NCBI GenBank assembly: GCA_963921825.1 | Contig: OY997588.1 | Span: forward strand, 155,559,618-155,623,617 | DNA: 64,000 nt | Source of the DNA: Erodium maritimum | Lineage: Eukaryota > Streptophyta > Magnoliopsida > Geraniales > Geraniaceae | Direction of reading: 5' to 3' | In this document: one piece after another, positions 39,901 through 51,241 of the stretch | Position numbering within the stretch: position 1 is the stretch's first letter | Layout: every line of letters begins with the position of its first letter | Notes under the pieces: generated by a model | What the model was told of the DNA's origin: nothing | What the model saw: the letters and a program-made list of their open reading frames with translations, nothing else | The model's database searches: none | Translations under genes and position numbers: made by a program

Positions 39901-42843
39901 TCTAGGGATAATTACAAAAAAGCACCTTGAGGTCTTCGTTTTTTGCAACTTGTTGCTCTCTTCTTTGATAATTGCAAAAAAGAATGTCTTGAACGTGTCT
40001 CTCTGTTGCACTTTGTATGAACTTAGTTCAGAATGACGATTTTACCCCTGGAAAATTTATATTTAAAAAATAATGAATAAAGAAGAAAAATATAGATTTT
40101 TGTATTCTTTCCTTACTCATTTTACGGTACAAAGAGAAAGAAATTTTGATTTTTTTTGTTTTTTACTAATTATTTTTAAAAATATAAATTGTAAGGGTAA
40201 AATCGTCATTTTATGCAAATTGTAAAAAAAGGCAAGTTCAGGGTACATTTTTTCAATTACCAAAACAGATGGCTACAAGTTATTAAAAAATGAAAAACTT
40301 AGGGTACTTTTTTGCGATTATCACTTCATTCTATTCCATAATTCTAATATATTTTTTTTCAGCAAACATCTTTACGCATCGGGGCCTGCTGAAGTTTATT
40401 TTGACGGAAAATCCACTGGTGTGAAGGACCTTAACATGGTTTTTGACAGTGGAAGCTCATACACTTACCTCAGTTCCCAACCTTACCAAGTCTTAGTTGA
40501 TCTGGTGAGACTGAAATTGCAGAGACCATTCTTCACTAACTATCAATTCATGAAACATATATTATAGGGATGATTTCATTTCGGTTTTTAAAGTGAAAAG
40601 GTCTGAAATGTCCTTCGCTATTTAGTGAAGGGCATTTAAGACTTTTCACTTTGAAAATTAACCGTTCAGTTTGAGGGGAGTTGTAAATAGTGTTTTGAAG
40701 TTGAGCATATACTACAGGATAGTTGTTCAATTTTCTAAGTGAAAAGTCTAAAATGTATAGTGAAGGGCATTTTAGACTTTTCACTTCAACAACTAATTGT
40801 TCCGTCTGAAGGGAGTTGTAAATAGCATTTTCAAGTTGAGCATATATCTTTAGCTATAAATTATCAATTCATGAAACATATATTATAAGGAACATTGCAT
40901 TGCGATTTTCAAAGTGAAAAATCTAAAATGTCCTTCACTATTTAGTGAAGGGCATTTTAGTCTTTTTACTCCGAAAACTAACCGTTCAGTTTGAAGGGAG
41001 TTGTAAATAGCGTTTTAAAGTTGACCATACAGTTAAGGATAGCTTACTATCAATTCATGGAACATACATTATAGGGATGATTGCATTTCGATTTTCAAAA
41101 TGAAAAGACTAGAATGTCCTTCACTAAGAAAACTAACAGTTCAGTTTGAGGGGAGCTGTAAATAGTGTTTTCAAGTTGAGCATACAGTTCAGGATAAATT
41201 CATGAAACATACACTATTGGGATGATTTCATTTTGATTTTCAAAGTGAAAAGTCTAAAATGTCCTCCATTATTTAATGAAGGGCATTTTAGTGTTTTCAC
41301 TTCGAAAAATAACCGCTCACTTCGAGGGTTGTTGTAAATAGTGTTTTCAAGTTGAGCATACAATTCAGGTAACATACATTACAGGCATGACTGCATTTCG
41401 ATATCGAAGTGAAAAGTCTAAAATGTCCTTCATTATCGTAAGGATGATTTCATTTCAATTTTCAAAGTCTAAAACATTCCTCGCTATCAGTGAAGGGCAT
41501 TTTAGACTTTTCACATTGAAAACTAACCGTTTAGAGCTACCGTTACATTCTAATAATTGATTTTATGTTCAGATAAGGACGAATCTATACGGGAAGCCCT
41601 TGCAAGAGGCTAAAGAGGATCAAACCCTCCCGATCTGCTGGAAAGGCGCAAAACCCTTCGAGTCCTTTCTCGAAGTGAAGGACTTCTTCAAGCCCGTAGC
41701 AATGGCGTTTACGGAGGCCAGTAATATTCAGCTACAAGTATCCCCAGAAGCTTATCTTATTCTCAATGTAAGTACCTCAACTTAAGCCTCCACTTTTCAT
41801 TTCTCTTGCTGCAGTCCAGTTCATACAGAGATAATTGCAAAAAAAAAAAAAAACTTGTACTTTTTGTTACATTTGTATTGAAATGACGATTTTACCCTTG
41901 AACTTTTGAATCTGAAGGGAAAAAAATCCGGAATTTTTAGGCTTTTTTGTGCCATGAGTGTGCTTTCAATTGACTAGTAGTGATTTCTGTGATCTAATTG
42001 ATAAGAAAGGAAGAAAATGAAGGAAGGTGATTTTTTTTTACTTTTAAATTTAAAATTATAAGGGCAATATCTTCTTTATGTAACTTTGTGTATCAATTTA
42101 TTTCAAAATGACGATTTTACCTTTGAAGTTTTGAATTTAAAATAAAATATCCAGATTTTTTTGTACCTGAGGGTGTGTTTTCGATTGACTATTAGTGACC
42201 TCTAAGAAAATGAAGGAATGTGGTTATTTAAAAAAATGTAAAGTTATAAGGGCAAAAATATCATTTTGAAACAAATTCGATATAAGGCGCAACAAAATAC
42301 ACAAGTTCGCTTTTGTTACATTTTGTCTCAATTTGTTTCAAAATGACGATTTTACCCTCGAAGCTCTGAATTTTGAAAATAAAAAGTAAAAAACAAATAA
42401 ATCCACGAATTTCTAGTTTTTTTTTACATAAGGGTGTGTTTTCGTCATTTCAATTTATAAGGGAAAAATCGTCATTTTGAAACAAATCGATATAAAACAC
42501 ATAAGTTCGATGCACCTTTTAAAGGCGAGCAGCGAAAAAAAACAGCCTATGCTTGAGAATTAATCTGATTAAGTTCTTGTTCCTGTCAGGAACAAGGCAA
42601 TGTGTGCTTGGGGATTTTGAACGGTACCGAAGCAGGATTGGGGACTCTGAACATAATCGGAGGTAAATCCGATATTTTTCGTGTATCGAATAAGCTTTAA
42701 TTTAAATCTATGACTCTAATTTTTCCCATTTTTTCACAGACAATTTCATGCAAGATAAACTGGTGGTCTACGACAACGAGAAGCAGACGATCGGGTGGGT
42801 TTCTGCAGACTGTGTGAGAGGATTCTCAACTCCCAAGTCATGA
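36975..42843 (+). CDS. Nucellin-like aspartic protease (Asp1 type)
   Basis: An A1-family (pepsin-like) aspartic endopeptidase that should enter the secretory path. Eight exons join in frame to 420 aa: 36975-37156, 38080-38200, 38697-38914, 39573-39800, 40363-40504, 41573-41767, 42590-42662, 42740-42843. Residues 1-24 form a signal peptide with a hydrophobic LFFFLALFSATF core. The two catalytic sites are DTGSDLTWIQCDAPC (Asp 82) and VFDSGSSYTYL (Asp 278). Cys-rich segments after the first site and the C-terminal pattern QDKLVVYDNEKQTIGWVSADC are typical of the plant nucellin/Asp1 group. There is no plant-specific saposin insert. Introns are crammed with foldback MITEs (introns 1, 2, 3, 4) and a tandem array (intron 5). 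Substrate unknown. Confidence 0.94.
37257..37493. mobile_element. Probable foldback MITE, family K, in protease intron 1
   Basis: Starts GGGTTAATCTTTAGTACCCC and ends GAGAATTAATCC. Phrases 'gtatgtattggtaac', 'aaggggtactaaatgat' and 'gttaccaata' pair imperfectly. No clear duplication. Confidence 0.55.
37685..38035. repeat. 110-bp tandem array (about 3 units) in protease intron 1
   Basis: The word CTGGATAAAA recurs at 37691, 37801 and 37911, exactly 110 bases apart. Each unit contains 'aaccggacccg', 'gtttaaaaacc', 'gatatcgattct' and 'ggtgatcgaatgctcc'. A partial fourth unit ends at about 38030, 50 bases before exon 2. Confidence 0.88.
38219..38626. mobile_element. Foldback MITE, family A, in protease intron 2
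   Basis: Left end near ATCCGATGATTGCAAAAAAG, right end TTTTTTGCAATCACCC. It starts only about 18 bases after exon 2 and ends about 70 bases before exon 3, so the intron is almost all transposon. Confidence 0.8.
38967..39363. mobile_element. Foldback MITE, family A, in protease intron 3
   Basis: Starts GGGATGATTGCAAAAAAGTG and ends near TTTTTAATAATTATTCC. The right arm contains two successive copies of the 'gtacttttttgcaattat' phrase, as if part of the arm was duplicated. Confidence 0.75.
39905..40324. mobile_element. Foldback MITE, family A, in protease intron 4
   Basis: Starts GGGATAATTACAAAAAAGCA and ends TACTTTTTTGCGATTATCAC. Flanks taaattcta (39896-39904) and ttcattcta (40325-40333) match at 7 of 9. 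It ends 38 bases before exon 5. Confidence 0.8.
40540..41545. repeat. Tandem array of family-H sequence in protease intron 5
   Basis: About six diverged units of roughly 130-190 bases repeat in the order 'tcatgaaacatatattata', 'gggatgatttcatttcg', 'gtgaaaagtctaaaatgtcc', 'tagtgaagggcattttag', 'aaaactaaccgttcagtttg' and 'gttgtaaatagtgttttcaagttg'. The phrases match the foldback at 22355. Several units also carry inverted halves (gaagggcattttagac / gtctaaaatgtccttc). Confidence 0.8.
41829..42515. repeat. Composite of partial family-A copies in protease intron 6
   Basis: The phrase 'aaatgacgattttaccct' occurs about three times (near 41880, 42107, 42343), each followed by A-rich arm sequence and 'gagggtgtgttttcgattgac' type spacers, and 'aaaatcgtcattttgaaac' in inverse. 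It looks like internal duplications or repeated insertions of family A. No clean termini. Confidence 0.6.
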
Positions 42844-43601
42844 ACTGATCTCTGGTAATGTTCTTCCTTTTCATGTGTTCTTAATAACATTATGTGGGTT
42901 TTTGTCATAACCATCAAGTGTTTTTGCAGTGCAATGCAGAGGAGAACAATAAAGAATCTGATACATATACTAAAATATGGGGCATGGAAATGAAGTACAC
43001 ATACACTTGGGTAGGAAAGTGTCACATAAGAAATCGATGTACATGTGTACTCGATATTTATTAATCGGGTTCTGAATTTGTGTTTTAGTTCGATTTCATA
43101 GTCTGTTGGTTAAGTTCACAAAAGTACACTCAAGATTCTTTCATTTAACCTTCTTCCTCTTTCTTGATCGGGAAATTCGTTCTTGCGAGGTATTAGTCGA
43201 TTTGAACGATAAGTGACAAAATACCTCGTAAGAATGAATTTCGCGACTAAGAATGAGGAAGAAGGTTAATTTTTCCGTTTTGAGAATTATACAAGTCATG
43301 TGTGGCTTTAAGTGTTTGTTTTGATTGATTTCAAGTAACAATGCAACTATAAAATACAGATGTCAGTAACAATCCGCAATCAAACTGAACTAGTATATTC
43401 GTAAACCAAGCAATAAACTAAACTACCCTTAAAAAAAAGAACTTTATTTAGGTTGTCAGCTTGTGAAACTCACTTTTAAAAATAAATTAAATTAAAATCT
43501 AAAGTAATTAATAAAATTGAATATAAATATGTATATATAAAATCTAACTCACTTACCTACGCACAAATTGACACCTTCAAAAAGAAAATAAACTCAACTA
43601 A

Positions 43602-43892
43602 GAGCGTCTGTAGTAGGACGTTGTGGTTGGCTCGTTACAAACGCTGCAACGAGTCCAACCACCCCTTCTATTGTTAACGAGTCCAACCATCTCTCTTATT
43701 ATTAATTTTTGCAGTGGTAACTACTAGTTTATGCTTGTAGTGGTACAAGAACAGTCTTCTCTTCGATTCACCCCTACCATCTTTTTTTTAGTAGTTGCAG
43801 GATCCTGTAATGAGCACCGCTACAACGTCTTTTGCGTCAAAAACTCATTGTAGGAGGCGATAGCCAACTACAACGCCCCACTATAGATGCTC
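43602..43892. mobile_element. Tourist-like MITE with TAA duplication
   Basis: Starts GAGCGTCTGTAGTAGGACGT and ends CCCCACTATAGATGCTC. It is flanked by TAA on both sides (43599-43601, 43893-43895), the duplication typical of PIF/Harbinger-type MITEs. Inner repeats 'caacgagtccaaccac' occur twice. Confidence 0.85.
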
Positions 43893-44143
43893 TAAAAAAA
43901 CCTAGCTCACAGCTCTCCAAGTAACTTTTTGTCTCGATCTACAAAATATCAAAGAGAGTACCAAAATAGTCAATGATGAATAAAAAGATACTTTACCTTT
44001 AGTGGGCCGGGCTTAGTGTGAATAACTGGAGGCCCAAGTGGAGAGAAGTAGCCCACCAGATTGTATTTGTAGGGCCCATCAAGCACCTCAACACAGATTT
44101 ACCGTCTTCGATTCCGTGAGCTCACTCGTGACGAGCCAGAACC

Positions 44144-44150
44144 TATAAAT
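44144..44150 (+). promoter_or_regulatory. Probable TATA box of UCH3
   Basis: TATAAAT lies 126-132 bases upstream of the UCH3 ATG. A short 'aaaccctag' telo-box-like word follows at about 44194, as in many plant housekeeping leaders. Confidence 0.5.
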
Positions 44151-44275
44151 GAAGCAGAGTGACATTTGGCATCTTTCATTTCCCCAAAGATACAAACCCT
44201 AGCTCTGGTTCGTTGCGTTCGTTTCACTCATCGAATCGAAAGAGAAGTTTCTCTCAACACGTAAGAAGCTCGGTA

Positions 44276-47200
44276 ATGGCTACAGCTAGCGAAAGTCCTT
44301 CGATGAAGAGGTGGCTTCCTCTTGAAGCTAACCCCGATGTCATGAACCAGGTGATTTTTGCTTACTCTTCCTCTTCGTTTTTCAATTTCTGGCTACGTTT
44401 GTTTCCCGAGAAAGCGCGGGGGAATTTGTATGCTGGATCGAGATTTTTTTGGCTGTTTCTGTTGATTTTAAGTCGCGTTTGGTATAATTTGTTTTGAATT
44501 TTCGGTTCCCGTTGATTTAGTTCCTTTGCTGATGGATTTGGAACCGATAGGAAACGATTTAGTTTAGTGGTTTAATGAATTGTATTTGTGGTGTTGTGCA
44601 GTTCATGTGATTTGCTGGATCGACATTTTTGTGCTACTGCTGTTAATTTTAACTCATGTTTGTTTTAATTTGATTACGTTTTTCGATTTTGATTGTTTTT
44701 CTTGTTGATGGATTTGGAATTGATAATAAGTGATTTGGTCTTTTAGTTTAGTGATTTAATGGATTGTGATGTTGTGCAGTTCCTTTGGGGTCTGGGTCTT
44801 CCTTTGGGTGAAGCTGAGTGCTATGATGTGTATGGCTTAGATGAGGAGCTCTTGGAAATGGTTCCGAAGCCTGTGTTAGCTGTGCTGTTTCTGTATCCTT
44901 TGACAGCTGAGGTGTGTTTATGGGGGATACTTCATTCGTTTGCTGATCTGTATATTTGTAATTGTATGCTGATTTGGACTGAGTTTTTATTTATTTCAGA
45001 GCGAAGCGGAGAGACTTCAACAGAACAATGAAAAGAGGGTGAGTGGAATCACATTATGTTTCTCCTCCTACACAGGATTTGGTTTCCTTCAAATTGTAGT
45101 GCAAATTGTATCTTGGTTGCTTTGTGTTTGAAATATTTTCCTTTTGGATAGCATTAATAATTTGTGACAATGGGCGAACTTGTGGCTATGTTTCTTCATC
45201 TTGTGCTCTCTAGATCTCACCGTATATTCTCCCTTTTAGATGGATTGACTGAATTTTGTAGTGGAATCACACAATATTTCAACTTAACTAGGAGTCCAGG
45301 ACACTCTCTTTCTCACTTTTGGTTTGGATTTTATAGTTGTATATATTCTTACAGCTGTGAATCTGTGCTTACCTATCTTTTTTCTTAAAAATATTTTGGC
45401 AAACAATCATTCAAAGTTGGTCATTTTTAGGTGATGGAATTTTTGTTTGAATATAGTGATAGGGACAAATTGGGTATTTAAAGAACCTGTGTGCACAATA
45501 GCGTATTATCAGAGTGAACAATGTGGATATGAAAAGTGTTAGAGTTTAATTTATTTCCAGTTTACAAGTATTTCCTATTCTAGTTAAGTTAGGTTTCCTA
45601 TGTTGTTTAGTATTAGTATTTCCTATTTCGCATAGAGTTAAACCCTATATAAAGGGGTGCTCTCATTGTATTGACACATCGAGAATATCAAGTACTATCA
45701 ATAATATTTCTAGAATTTTACATGGTATCAGAGCCTATTCGATCCTAGGTTAAATTTTCGTGGGTTATTGCTTTGTCCACTCGTTAATATATGATTTAGT
45801 GGGTGCGCAAGGCATTGTTGTTCGAATATTTTACTGTTCATCGGCAAGACTTTGTCCTTCGGTATTTTACTGTTCATCGGCAAGACATTGTTCTTCGGTA
45901 TTTTACTGTTCATCTGCGACGCTGTCTACGGATTACTGTTCATGTGGTACTGTCCATCCGCACGCTGTTCACGGATTACTGTTCATGTCGGTACCGTTTT
46001 TCCTGATTCTCTTCTTTCAAGTTTTATTTTAAGGTTTTGGTGATTTTCAATTGAAGATGTTTCGCACCGTCGTTATACGACGTAGTTGCTCAAACTTTCT
46101 CACCGTCGTTATGCGACGTAGTTGCTCGAAGTTGTTTCGCATCGTCGTTATGGGACGTCGTTGCTTGAAATTTTTTGCAGCGTCATGTGACATAGTTGCT
46201 TGAAGTTGTTTCGCGTTGTCGTTATGCGACTTGCATGAAGATGTTTTGCCCCCACGTGGTGTAATTGTTCGAAGCTAAATCGTGCGTCCGTAAAATCAGG
46301 TTATGAGCCAATGGCTCTAGATCGTCTTAGGCTTTAAAAAGCCGTTATTGGGTATCATCCCGTTTGTCACATCCACCATGTGGTCTCCGGTACATATGCA
46401 GATGTCCAGACCTGCTATGGCCCACGTGTAGAAGATCATACCTACACGTGAGGGGGAGTGTTGAAAAAAAAAATCTTAGTCTTCGGCAACAACATCATAG
46501 TGGTGAAGCAACAACATGAAGAAATTTAAAATTTATTCTTCGTCCACGTGCAAGACTCGTTATCCGATTTGCACGTGAGGGGGAGTGTTAGAGTTTAGTT
46601 TATTTCCAGTTTACAAGTATTTCCTATTCTAGTTAAGTTAGGTTTCCTATTTTGTTTAGTATTAGTATTTCCTATTTCGGATAGAGTTAAACCCTATATA
46701 AAGGGGTGCTCTCATTGTATTGACACGTCGAGAATATCAAGTACTATCAATAATATTTCTAGATAGGTCTTGAGATATATAGCTTTTTACAAGGGACGTA
46801 AGAGGTTGCGGTAATTTATTATACTTGTGTTCCTTATGCAATTTATTATGCATTTATGCTGGTGCTCATGCTCTCACTCTTATATTCTCATTTTACTTGG
46901 TCCAATTTATTTAGGGTCTATTCCTACTGTTTTGGTTGTAGGAGACTAGCAACAAAGTCTATTTCATGAAACAAACTGTGGGCAATGCTTGTGGGACAAT
47001 TGGACTTCTTCATGCAGTTGGAAATATCACCTCAGAAATCAAACTTGGTAAGATATACCTATAATGGTTTCTCTCTGGTCATATTGAAATTTACTAGTAC
47101 TATGCTTGAAGAGACTACAATGGAGAACAATGGAAAAAATAGGTAAAATGTAGGTAACCTTGAAGAAAACCCTGCAACTTAGGAGCCTGCACTTACAATC

Positions 47201-49421
47201 TATACAGGAAACACTTGACTGCTAACTCAGATGCATAAGTTTAAGGTGTCTAAGGCCCAGTCCTGAAGCTTGTAAGTTTAGATATATGGATAACCTTCAT
47301 GTGATTCTTCTTCTTAATACATGTTTTCAGCGGCCATAAACATGTGCTATTCAATCGCAAATGGTATGATGATGACTAATGCTAATCTTGGTGTTCCCGT
47401 ACTATTTTCAGCTGATGGATCATTCCTGGATAGGTTCTATAAGTCTACTGCTAACATGGATCCTTCACAGGTTTCTTTTGTACTTACATTTTGTTTCCTG
47501 AAACAACAAAAAACTAGAATTTGAAATATATATTTATACTCACATTCGCTTTCCATATACCTCTACAGCGTGCGGCTTTTCTTGAAAATGATAGGGAAAT
47601 GGAAGATGCTCATTCAGTAGCAGCTACTGCTGGTGAAACAGAGGTACAAGATTTGTTTCTTTAAGTGAACTATGATGTTCCTTAATATAGAGTATTATAC
47701 TATTTTTTGGGGCTATAATTGTTGGTTCCATGTAACAGAGTCATGTCTCAAAATTAGAAAATGAATTAACTTCTCATGTGTCCTTAATATGTGAGGAAGA
47801 TAGGAAGGTGTTACTGTACAACTATGGTTTTCTACAGTATAGATGGAAATAGAAAAGGTATTTCAAGCAATTTTCAAATATACTTACTTAGGGTCCTTTA
47901 AATTAACAACTTACAATTGAATTATGTCTTATCCTAGTGTTTAGAATATTTTAATGACCTCAATCACAATTCGATTTGACTAGAAACAATATCTTAATCT
48001 GGTCGGTGTTGATCAGAATTTACAATAGGTCGGTTGATTTATCTCACTTGTACGTACGTAATTTCCCTTTCCTTGGTTGGTCTTCTCCAACTTCGCTTCT
48101 TGTAACTCTGTAAGAACTACCCAGTATGAGCAAAAACATGACAATTGTGAGCTTGACCTACCAAGTTGTCTATTATCTTTGGACTTGCTACCTAGATCAT
48201 ATATTGTAGATAGGATATGTTATGGTTATAGAAAGTGTCATATGAAGTCCCAAGAGAATCCGTGAAGGGACTGAAGTGCATGGATTGCCTTTATCCATAT
48301 AGTTGACTGATGATACGTGAAACAAAATATCCATTTAATTTGGTGTTGTTTAGATTATTTCTGTACTTATTTTGTGTACAACTTTTCTTTACAGGCCTCA
48401 GATAATGTCGATACTCACTTCATCTGCTTTGCATGTGTGGATGGTAAGATAATTTCTTTGGAGAAGGATCAAACCTAGTTGTTTACTCTATACCTTCCAT
48501 TTTGAGATTTTTCAAATATATAATGTTACATGTTTTAGGGCAACTTTATGAGCTTGATGGAAGAAAGTCCGGACCAATTTCCCATGGTTCATCCTCTCCT
48601 AGCAGCTTATTGAAGGTAGATTGTAAATTTTTTAGCTTATCTGATGTACCTAGATGGCAGTTTGATAAAAAAAATGGATTGCGTTGAATTAAGAAAAAAA
48701 AGGCAAAATAAATAAATAAAAACATTGTAGTTTTGGTGGACCCTACTATATTAGCTTAGGTTAAGAACTATTCAGCCTGACTTAAAATGGGCTTTGATTG
48801 AGCTATGGATTGCATTATCCATCGGACTGACTTTATTCGACCCAAACTTGTCGAAGACTGTTTTTGTATTGTAGGGGATGTGACTTAGTATTTCAATTTT
48901 GATCCTCAAGTTAGATTATAGTTAAGGGTAACACACCCTCAGCGACCTTTGATTCTCAAAAACACGTTGTATAGGTGAGGGGTTATCTTCTTTTTTCACC
49001 TTTCGTTATTCATCCAAAACCCACTGAAAAGGCGGGTTTTCCAGGAACACACTGAAAAGGTGACCATGTGTTCTTGATAAAACAATCAGTTCAGTGTGAA
49101 TCTGTGGGTTTTTGATGAATAATGAAAGATGATCGTGTGTTATTGGGTTCCTAAAACTCAAAGTTCGTCGACGGGGTGTATGTAACTGATTTTCCTTATA
49201 GTTAGGGTAGGGTCTTTTAGACTATGTAGAACACATGCCAGAAGACTGATCAGCTATGTTTTAATACGTGTAGTTGTCTTTGAGTTCACATCATTGACAT
49301 TGTACATGACAAATATTTTATTACTTCACATCAGGATTCAGCTAAAGTCATACAGGGCATGATCCAGAAGAATCCCGGGTCTCTGAACTTCAACGTCATT
49401 GCCATTTCCAAGAAAGCCTGA
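44276..49421 (+). CDS. UCH3: Ubiquitin carboxyl-terminal hydrolase UCH3 (UCH-L3 type)
   Basis: A cysteine protease of family C12 that removes small adducts from the ubiquitin C-terminus in cytosol and nucleus. Nine exons join in frame to 232 aa, matching plant UCH3: 44276-44350, 44780-44911, 45000-45038, 46942-47047, 47412-47470, 47569-47643, 48395-48443, 48539-48615, 49335-49421. The active site is complete: oxyanion Gln 93 and Cys 99 in [18 protein letters not shown], His 170 in [12 protein letters not shown] and Asp 185 in [15 protein letters not shown]. The start ATG lies in a good context (aATGGCT). Intron 3 is stretched by a 1.2-kb LTR element and intron 8 by a family-G MITE. From memory, UCH3 is adjacent to ERF1A in Arabidopsis as it is to an ERF here. 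Confidence 0.96.
45830..45935. repeat. Minisatellite inside the LTR element, about 39-bp period
   Basis: The unit 'ttcggtattttactgttcatcggcaagac' (split here for length: TTCGGTATTTTACTG then TTCATCGGCAAGAC) occurs three times with small changes, then dissolves into 'attactgttcatg' phrases. Confidence 0.75.
46045..46240. repeat. Minisatellite inside the LTR element, about 45-50-bp period
   Basis: Four to five units contain 'accgtcgttatgcgacgtag' and 'ttgctcgaagttgtttcgc'. The inner CGTCGTTATGCGACG is an imperfect palindrome. Confidence 0.75.
48926..49195. mobile_element. Foldback MITE, family G, in UCH3 intron 8
   Basis: Starts GGGTAACACACCCTCAGCG and ends GTATGTAACTGATTTTCC. Flanks ttatagttaa (48916-48925) and ttatagttag (49196-49205) match at 9 of 10. 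Internal phrases on 'cacctttcgttattcat' resemble the copy at 24859. Confidence 0.82.
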
Positions 49422-49579
49422 GGTGAAATCTAAGGCCGGTATCAAGTTTCTATGTCAATTTCACATGAACTTTCAATACTATAATCGTTGCCCTTGTTCA
49501 GGCAGCCTTCGGTTATGTTTGTGAATTTCGAGCAATTTCTGTAAAATTGAGTAGACAAAGGATGGTTGTTAATCTCATG

Positions 49580-50925
49580 CTCTTAAGATATAATTTGGAG
49601 GTAATTGTGAAAAGGTACCTTCGAGGCTCGAACTACAAGGAATAATTGCAAGTTCACGATTTTTTTTTGAATTGTCAAAGAATAGTTATATATTGAAAAA
49701 AAATGAATACTTTGTAGTCGGCATCAGAGATGTACTGGGTTTCTGAATTAGAGACCTATTCTAGAAAAGTCAACCAAGTTGATGTCAGTATGTGTGAAAC
49801 TGACCTAGTAAACTCGATAGAACATATTTCTCTACCGTTAATTAATGCATTTGAAAACTGTTTAGCCATAGTCAACGATTCTTGAAAAGGTCAGAACGAC
49901 TGCATGCGACTCGGACACTACAGCTCTGTCATCTGCTCGTGGGCGGTCGGTTTAGGTCTTCTGTTAGAGGCAGTCGCTAAACAAAAACCAAATGCAACAC
50001 ATGAACGAAAAACAGAATCAAAGTACCAGAGATAATACAACGCCAAATTAACCACGAGGATCATCTTGTTTGGATCGAGTGGAGCTCCTGCAACAAGCCA
50101 TAAGATACATGTGTCACTTTGTAATAGGCACCTCAGATAGCTCTCTCATTACCTCTTTTCCTATCCCCAATGAAAGTTCACCCCGCCTTAGTCTCACGCT
50201 CTTTGGATATAACTTGGAGATAATTGCAAAAAGGTACCCTCAGGGCTCGAACTAAAAGGACAACTACAAGTTCACGATTTTCTTTATAATTATCAAAGAA
50301 TAGAGTTATAAATTGCAAAAAAGATGAATACTTCAGGAAGTTTTTTTACAATTATCCTTGTAATTTGCATCTAAGATATAGTTTATCTTTGTATTGGGTT
50401 TCTGAATTAGAGACCTTTTCTAGAAAAAACAAATTAGTTGATGTCAGTGTGTGAAACTGACCGAGTAAACTCAAAGCACATGTTTCTATACCGTTAGAGC
50501 ACCCACAGTCATCTCGCCGGCAGCTGGTGAGATGGCGCTGGCGAGATGACTAAAAAACTATTTTTTTTGGCTTATAGCCAGCACTCCCAGTCAGCAACCC
50601 ACAGTGGTAGAGCCTTTTTGCTGGCTATAACACCCCTTTTTACTCACAGTTTTGCTCCTCGCCAGCGATAAGTGCCGGCCATAAGCTCCCAGCCAGCACT
50701 CCTCGCCAGCGAGCTCCTCGCCTCCTCCTCGCCAGCTCCCCGCCTCCTCCTCGTCGGCGTTTTCTTCTCGCCAGCAGCATCTCACCAACTACTGTGGATG
50801 CTTTTAGTGAGAATGCATTTGAAAAATGTTTAACCATAGTCAATGACTCTGGAGGAAGTCAAAATGACTGCACGCGAGATGAACACTACAGCTCTCGCGG
50901 ACGGTCCGTTTTGGTGTTCTATTGT
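49580..50925. repeat. Diverged segmental duplication (two copies about 600 bp apart)
   Basis: Copy 1 (about 49580-49970) and copy 2 (about 50205-50496 plus 50804-50925) share in order 'gaggctcgaac/agggctcgaac', 'caagttcacgatttt', 'gtttctgaattagagacc', 'gttgatgtcagt', 'tgtgtgaaactgacc', 'gcatttgaaaa' and 'acactacagctct'. Each copy contains a short family-A-like piece (near 49605-49720 and 50219-50361). Only copy 2 has the Tourist-like insertion. Confidence 0.85.
50497..50803. mobile_element. Tourist-like MITE with TTA duplication and a paralogous empty site
   Basis: Starts GAGCACCCACAGTCATCTCG and ends CTACTGTGGATGCTT. It is flanked by TTA (50494-50496 and 50804-50806). The other duplicate copy reads ccgTTAattaatgc at the same place near 49840, with one TTA and no insert. 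Confidence 0.88.
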
Positions 50926-51241
50926 CGACACTCTTAACTCTTAACGAAGCGTGATAATCTTTAATAAGACCGTCTGTAAAACAAGTATCTAATTGTTTTG
51001 AGTTGAACGATTTTATCTGATCAGAAGAGTCGAATCGAGTCTAGATTTAATATAATCTAATCGTTTTGAGTTTGGTTCGAACTCGAGCGAGTATGCTCGG
51101 TTCAACAAGAAAATAATTCAAGGCTAGCTGAGTTCGTTTAAGTATCGAGTTTGGAAAAAAAAAAATTAAAATTGGCTTCAATTCGATATGCTTGTATGAT
51201 TGAATTCAACTCCGGTTCGAAAACGTACATCATAGTTTTAA

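Larger units (their letters stand above)
42844..44275. other. Protease 3' flank, Tourist-like MITE and UCH3 promoter
   Basis: 42844-43120 should hold the protease 3' UTR. 43138-43275 contains an imperfect palindrome (caccttcttcctctttcttg against caagaatgaggaagaaggtta). 43602-43892 is a Tourist-like MITE. 44100-44275 is the UCH3 promoter and leader. No other gene seen. Confidence 0.55.
45537..46763 (+). mobile_element. Non-autonomous LTR retrotransposon (SMART/TRIM-like, Copia type) in UCH3 intron 3
   Basis: Two 178-bp direct repeats, 45537-45714 and 46586-46763, both start TGTTAGAGTTTA and end TATTTCTAGA; I count four substitutions between them. A TGGTATCAGAGC primer-binding site (initiator Met-tRNA type) starts at 45723 and a polypurine tract GAGGGGGAG precedes the 3' repeat. 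Each repeat has a CTATATAAAGG promoter-like word. The 871-bp interior has no gag or pol, only tandem minisatellites. A second GAGGGGGAG followed by TGTTGAAA occurs at 46450-46463. Flanks (aaaag, taggt) do not match, so the ends may have recombined or been trimmed. Orientation follows the primer site and tract. Confidence 0.88.

Noticed and set aside
47331..47411. Extra coding exon upstream of UCH3 exon 5 (ORF from 47321)
   Set aside because: The UCH family reads ...SEIKL-(A/S)DGSFLDRF directly; the acceptor at 47410-47411 restores this, so the preceding 80 bases are intron.
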